Of a stretch of DNA of 64,000 nucleotides, positions 60,803 through 64,000 are shown in pieces. The stretch is from JAURFX01 sp038125265 (GTDB lineage: Bacteria; Pseudomonadota; Gammaproteobacteria; Steroidobacterales; Rariloculaceae). The position numbers and the translations under genes are program-made. A model generated the notes under the pieces. That model did no database searches. It worked only from the letters and a program-made list of their open reading frames with translations, and was not told the DNA's origin. The stretch lies in assembly GCA_038125265.1 (NCBI GenBank), contig JAYPDM010000002.1, forward strand, positions 27,964 through 91,963, given 5' to 3'. Position 1 is the first letter of the stretch; each line of letters begins with the position of its first letter.

Positions 60803-61837
60803 TCAATTACTTTTTGGAATTTGCTGTGTGAGGCAGTGCAAACCGCCAAGACCCTGGACCAATGCATTGGATTTAAAAGGAATAATATCCCTATCCTGAA
60901 TATGCTCTCGTAATATCCCTATATTATAAGAATCTGCCTTGCACCCGAATTGAGGGAAAAGCAATATTTCATTTGCAAAATAAAAATTAGCATAACTTGC
61001 CGGCAATACTCCCACATTTGGGTCATAGATTGTTTGGGGCATTTTTAGAGATATGACTTCAATATTTTTTGTCTTAGATAAGTCAGACTCTTTTAAATTT
61101 TGATAATTTTTTTTAAGATTTTTAAAATTAGCATGATCTGAATGATCCTCTTTCATAATGATAATTTTTTCATCTGAAATAAATCTGGCTATCTCATCAA
61201 TATGACCATCGGTATCATCCCCTTCAATACCATTTTCCAGCCAAATTATTTCATCTATTTCAAAAATTTCAGATAAATACTTCTGAACTGAGCCCTTTGA
61301 ATGGGCACCGTTTCTATTGCTATTTAACAAGCACTCAGTTGTAGATAATAATAGTCCAGCTCCGTTAAAATCTAAGGCGCCTCCCTCAAGTACATAGTCA
61401 TAATGTATTACTTCCGCATTAAATATTTCTGACATTCTCAATGGGATTTGATTATCTTTATCGAAAGGTGGGTACTTGCCTCCCCAGGCATTGTATTTAA
61501 AATTAAGGGCAAGTCTGTTAGCACTTTTATCAAACACAAATAGCGCTCCATGATCCCTCGCCCATGCATCATTCGATTCAATAAGATGAATAAAAATTTT
61601 TTCATGATTTGAGAAATTTGAAAATCTATCAGTGAGCACCTGAAGGTTCTCTTTATCGTTGACCGCTATATGAACATTCTCGACCTCAGAGATATAGGAA
61701 ATTACCCTGATTAAGGCTTCTTGAACATCCCTTAAATGCGTTGGCCAAGTATCCCTATTGTGAGGCCAAGTAAACCATGTAGCCTCATGGGGATGCCACT
61801 CTGGAGGGAAAAAATATCGATCGCTATGATTCATCAA
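60803..61837 (-). CDS. aguA: Agmatine deiminase
   Basis: Converts agmatine to N-carbamoylputrescine. 344 residues, guanidino-group modifying fold. HEATWFTWPHNRDTWP, WARDHGALFVF, VLEGGALDFNG, GDDTDGHIDEIARF with catalytic Asp/His, and GGLHCLTQQIP with the catalytic Cys. It starts the minus-strand polyamine unit aguA, DHS-like, speA, aguB. Divergent from the YqgE-like gene. Confidence 0.95.
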   Translation of the reverse strand: MMNHSDRYFFPPEWHPHEATWFTWPHNRDTWPTHLRDVQEALIRVISYISEVENVHIAVNDKENLQVLTDRFSNFSNHEKIFIHLIESNDAWARDHGALFVFDKSANRLALNFKYNAWGGKYPPFDKDNQIPLRMSEIFNAEVIHYDYVLEGGALDFNGAGLLLSTTECLLNSNRNGAHSKGSVQKYLSEIFEIDEIIWLENGIEGDDTDGHIDEIARFISDEKIIIMKEDHSDHANFKNLKKNYQNLKESDLSKTKNIEVISLKMPQTIYDPNVGVLPASYANFYFANEILLFPQFGCKADSYNIGILREHIQDRDIIPFKSNALVQGLGGLHCLTQQIPKSN

Positions 61838-61892
61838 AATTACTGTGAAAATATATAAAAAATTATTATCATTTGTGACGTAAAAGGAATAA

Positions 61893-62390
61893 ATGGTGAA
61901 AAATTATAAACCTCTTTTGATGCTTTTAGCTACCAGTATATTCGGTCTTGTCTCAGGACAGGACATTACGGTTGGATCAATTCTTAAACCTACTGAGATT
62001 AATAGCAGATACCCATTTGGTACAAGTCCATTATTAGTGATTACTAACAATGAACAAGGAACAATTGGAATTTTAATGAATCGACCCATTTCAGTTGGCA
62101 CTGCAGAATCTCTTACAAATATTATCTGTAGTCGAGGCAATAAAAAATATTTTCTTGGCGGGTTAAATAATATTTATCAACCGCTAGCATTTAATCTCCC
62201 AACCGAAAACTATTTGATTGATCCTTTTCCTATAACGCTTGATGACTCTATGCTTGGCTTATTAGGCTCGAATGAGGTATGTACTGATCCAAGAAGTCAT
62301 ATATTTTTTGGATTTGAATTTTGGAATCCAGGCCAACTTCAGTTTGAATTGTCTTCAGAATTCTGGGAGCTTGAAGTTCTAGATCAATGA
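61893..62390 (+). CDS. YqgE/AlgH-like protein with a signal peptide
   Basis: 165 residues. An N-terminal signal peptide (LLMLLATSIFGLVSGQ) precedes a YqgE/AlgH (DUF179) domain: ILKPTE, LLVITNNEQGTIGILMNRPIS, YFLGGLNN and FFGFEFWNPGQLQFEL. Ordinary YqgE begins directly at the domain and is cytosolic, so this one appears exported. The role of the family is unclear. It overlaps the next gene by ATGA. Confidence 0.75.
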   Translation: MVKNYKPLLMLLATSIFGLVSGQDITVGSILKPTEINSRYPFGTSPLLVITNNEQGTIGILMNRPISVGTAESLTNIICSRGNKKYFLGGLNNIYQPLAFNLPTENYLIDPFPITLDDSMLGLLGSNEVCTDPRSHIFFGFEFWNPGQLQFELSSEFWELEVLDQ

Positions 62391-62887
62391 GATTTTCATA
62401 CTACAGCAGCCTTAGCAAGAGAAATAAAGCCATCTATCTACAAAGCGAAGCAATCAATGAAGTAGAGTTAGAAGGATACATCCCTATCATGAGGTGCCTT
62501 CAGGGAATAAATAAAGCACTAAGTAATGACGACAAGATTAGAGTACAGCTCTTAACACAAAAACTAATAAATAATCTATGTGAGTGCCTTGAAGTAAAAG
62601 AAGTAAAAGTTAAAGTGCTTAGCTGCAGACCAAGCAATCGTTATGGCGAACTTCATGGTATGTATGAACCTTCCTTTTCAAGGGCCCGTCCAGCTTTAAG
62701 CATATGGATGAAAACTTCTGCAAAGAAACAAACCGTCAAATTTAAAACGTTTATACGTACGTTAATTCATGAATTTTGCCATCATCTTGACTATGAGCTT
62801 TATGGTTTTAAGGATTCATTTCATACTATTGGCTTTTTTAATAGGGAGTCCTCGTTGTATAAACAAGTCATGGAATATATGCCATGA
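62387..62887 (+). CDS. Putative zinc metallopeptidase (HExxH)
   Basis: 166 residues, no signal peptide. The motif TLIHEFCHHLDYE is a thermolysin-type HExxH, followed by KDSFHTIGFFNRESSLYKQ, a conserved tail that could supply the third ligand. The upstream segment contains RYGELHGMY. I recognise it only as a conserved putative metallopeptidase. It overlaps the YqgE-like gene by 4 bases and precedes a membrane peptidase gene by 7 bases. Confidence 0.7.
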   Translation: MRFSYYSSLSKRNKAIYLQSEAINEVELEGYIPIMRCLQGINKALSNDDKIRVQLLTQKLINNLCECLEVKEVKVKVLSCRPSNRYGELHGMYEPSFSRARPALSIWMKTSAKKQTVKFKTFIRTLIHEFCHHLDYELYGFKDSFHTIGFFNRESSLYKQVMEYMP

Positions 62888-62894
62888 TATTTAA

Positions 62895-63581
62895 ATGCTT
62901 GTTGTTGTATTACTTATAATATTTGCACTTTTGGCCTTTTTGCCGAGTGTACTCGTCAATTACATCATCAAAAAATATCATTCTCCGAAACACCTTTTTC
63001 CATTCAGTGGGCATGAGTACTCAAAAACACTACTAGGGACCCTTAAGCTTGAGCATATTCAGGTCATTGAAACTGATAAAGGAGATCATTATGATCCTGA
63101 AAAAAAGATCGTTGCATTAAGCAAAGATACCTTTCAAAACTCTAGCCTATCTGCAATTACAATCGCAACTCACGAAATATCTCATGCTCTTCAGCATGCT
63201 CAACATTATAGGCCGCTTATGATAAGAACAAGGCTCGTGAAGCTAATCATGCCTTTGGAAAAAATTGGTGCCGGCCTTTTGTTTTTATCTCCATTAAGCA
63301 TTCTGATTACCAGAATGCCCATCCTAGGAATGCTCATATTTTTAGGTGGCTTTCTAACCTTGTTCACATCAATCTTGGTACATGCGGTAACCATACCCAC
63401 CGAAATTGATGCTAGCTTTAATAAAGCCATACCTCTTCTTGAAAAATCAAAGATACTTACCCAAGATCAACTAAAGAACTCAAAAAAGATATTATTGGCA
63501 GCGGCATTTACTTATATTGCTGTTGCTCTGAGAAGCCTCTTAGATATTGCTCGTTGGTGGGCTATCTTAAGAAGACGCTAG
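62895..63581 (+). CDS. YugP-like membrane zinc metallopeptidase
   Basis: 228 residues, PF04298-type. An N-terminal helix (LVVVLLIIFALLAFLPSVLV), the catalytic ATHEISHALQH (HExxH), then membrane segments around LLFLSPLSIL and GMLIFLGGFLTLF, and a conserved PTEIDASFNKA. Predicted inner-membrane protease of unknown target. Its stop is shared with the convergent CMD-family gene (CTAG). Confidence 0.82.
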   Translation: MLVVVLLIIFALLAFLPSVLVNYIIKKYHSPKHLFPFSGHEYSKTLLGTLKLEHIQVIETDKGDHYDPEKKIVALSKDTFQNSSLSAITIATHEISHALQHAQHYRPLMIRTRLVKLIMPLEKIGAGLLFLSPLSILITRMPILGMLIFLGGFLTLFTSILVHAVTIPTEIDASFNKAIPLLEKSKILTQDQLKNSKKILLAAAFTYIAVALRSLLDIARWWAILRRR

Positions 63582-64000
63582 TCTATATTTATGGATTTAG
63601 CATCTGCTGGAATTTGATAGACATTTAGTGTTATTGAAATCAGTGTGTAATATCCTAAAATACCGATGAGATGATTCATGCCTCTTGATCCAACTGCAAG
63701 AATAGTCTTTTGATAATTTTCCTCTGAAACTTTTTTTGTAAATAAGACTTCCTGACAAAAAAAGTAAATTGCTCTCTGGCTAATATCAACAAATTCTGGC
63801 TCTAATCCTTGACGTAATGCTTGTATGGTTTGATCTTTAATTCCTGCCTCTCTTGCGCATTGCTCATGGATAGTTAACTCATATTGAGAGCCCCAAAAAT
63901 TTGCAACACATAAAATCGCAAGTTCGGATAAATGTCTTGGCATTTCCTCGGTATAACGCAGGTGTTCGCCCAGTTTAGATGCATAAGCTGCAAATAAAGG
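63578..64000 (-). CDS. Carboxymuconolactone decarboxylase-family protein (5' end outside)
   Basis: The frame is open to the last base of the window, so the start is outside; an internal ATG at 63943 would cut into the domain. The visible part begins PLFAAYASKLGEHLRYTEEMPRHLSE by position and continues LAILCVANFWGSQYELTIHEQCARE, the helical CMD/AhpD fold with a Cys. Family members range from decarboxylases to peroxidase-type proteins; the CxxC pair of AhpD is not seen. Function uncertain. Confidence 0.75.
   Translation of the reverse strand, partial: PLFAAYASKLGEHLRYTEEMPRHLSELAILCVANFWGSQYELTIHEQCAREAGIKDQTIQALRQGLEPEFVDISQRAIYFFCQEVLFTKKVSEENYQKTILAVGSRGMNHLIGILGYYTLISITLNVYQIPADAKSINID

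Noticed and set aside
61838..61892. Fur box before the YqgE-like gene (ATTATTATCATTT)
   Set aside because: Only one half-site resembles the consensus; the left half does not match.

Overview
The window is AT-rich and densely packed DNA from a Gram-negative bacterium. TonB-dependent receptors, Kdo/lipid A core genes, a TolQ/ExbB-type channel, a sigma-54/NtrC-type nitrogen promoter and the overall protein character point to a streamlined, probably marine, gammaproteobacterium. I cannot name the genus. Two runs of exactly 100 N (17348-17447 and 18602-18701) mark scaffold gaps of unknown true size, as expected for a metagenome-assembled genome. No rRNA, tRNA, insertion sequence, phage gene or CRISPR array was seen.

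Layout. 1-10.6 kb: the tail of a TonB receptor, a fused folK-folP, then an isoprenoid locus with every mevalonate-pathway step from HMG-CoA to FPP (mvaS, an HMG-CoA reductase/mevalonate kinase fusion, phosphomevalonate kinase, mvaD, idi, ispA), a squalene/phytoene synthase and a MerR-TPR protein. 10.6-16.6 kb: a cobalamin riboswitch, btuB and a DUF6580 membrane protein; then a TonB receptor divergent from a ModF-like ABC ATPase across a good Fur box. 16.7-22.2 kb: small envelope proteins, two gap-broken genes, merC-like, and a torF-glnK-amt nitrogen operon with a sigma-54 promoter and an NtrC palindrome, then mscS. 22.2-31.5 kb: proBA, divergent ilvH/ilvI, bioA, manB, bioFD.

31.5-41.5 kb is the most unusual part: an eight-gene operon with a TolQ/ExbB-like channel, two proteins that join a TolR/ExbD-like transmembrane helix (with its Asp) to a coiled coil and a periplasmic vWA domain, a PEGA-repeat protein with a cysteine-free sulfatase-modifying-factor fold, a TPR-PEGA protein and two lipoproteins. 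An OmpA-domain protein and a tiny lipoprotein follow. I read it as an undescribed proton-driven envelope machine (inference).

41.5-51.4 kb: sulfur amino acid and SAM-cycle genes (cysK-like, two Cys/Met PLP enzymes, SLC13 transporter, ahcY, adenosine kinase-like, metK) with a structured leader and possible leader peptide before the metB-like gene, then trxB. 51.4-55.7 kb: Kdo synthesis and transfer, where the expected arabinose-5-phosphate isomerase is replaced by a transaldolase-CBS fusion. 55.7-64 kb: DUF1015, a polyamine cluster (aguB, speA, deoxyhypusine-synthase-like, aguA), a secreted YqgE-like protein, two membrane- or zinc-type peptidase genes and a partial CMD-family gene.

Genome compaction is striking: same-strand genes commonly overlap by ATGA-type junctions, and five convergent pairs share four-base palindromic or near-palindromic stop overlaps (TTAA, CTAA, CTAG).
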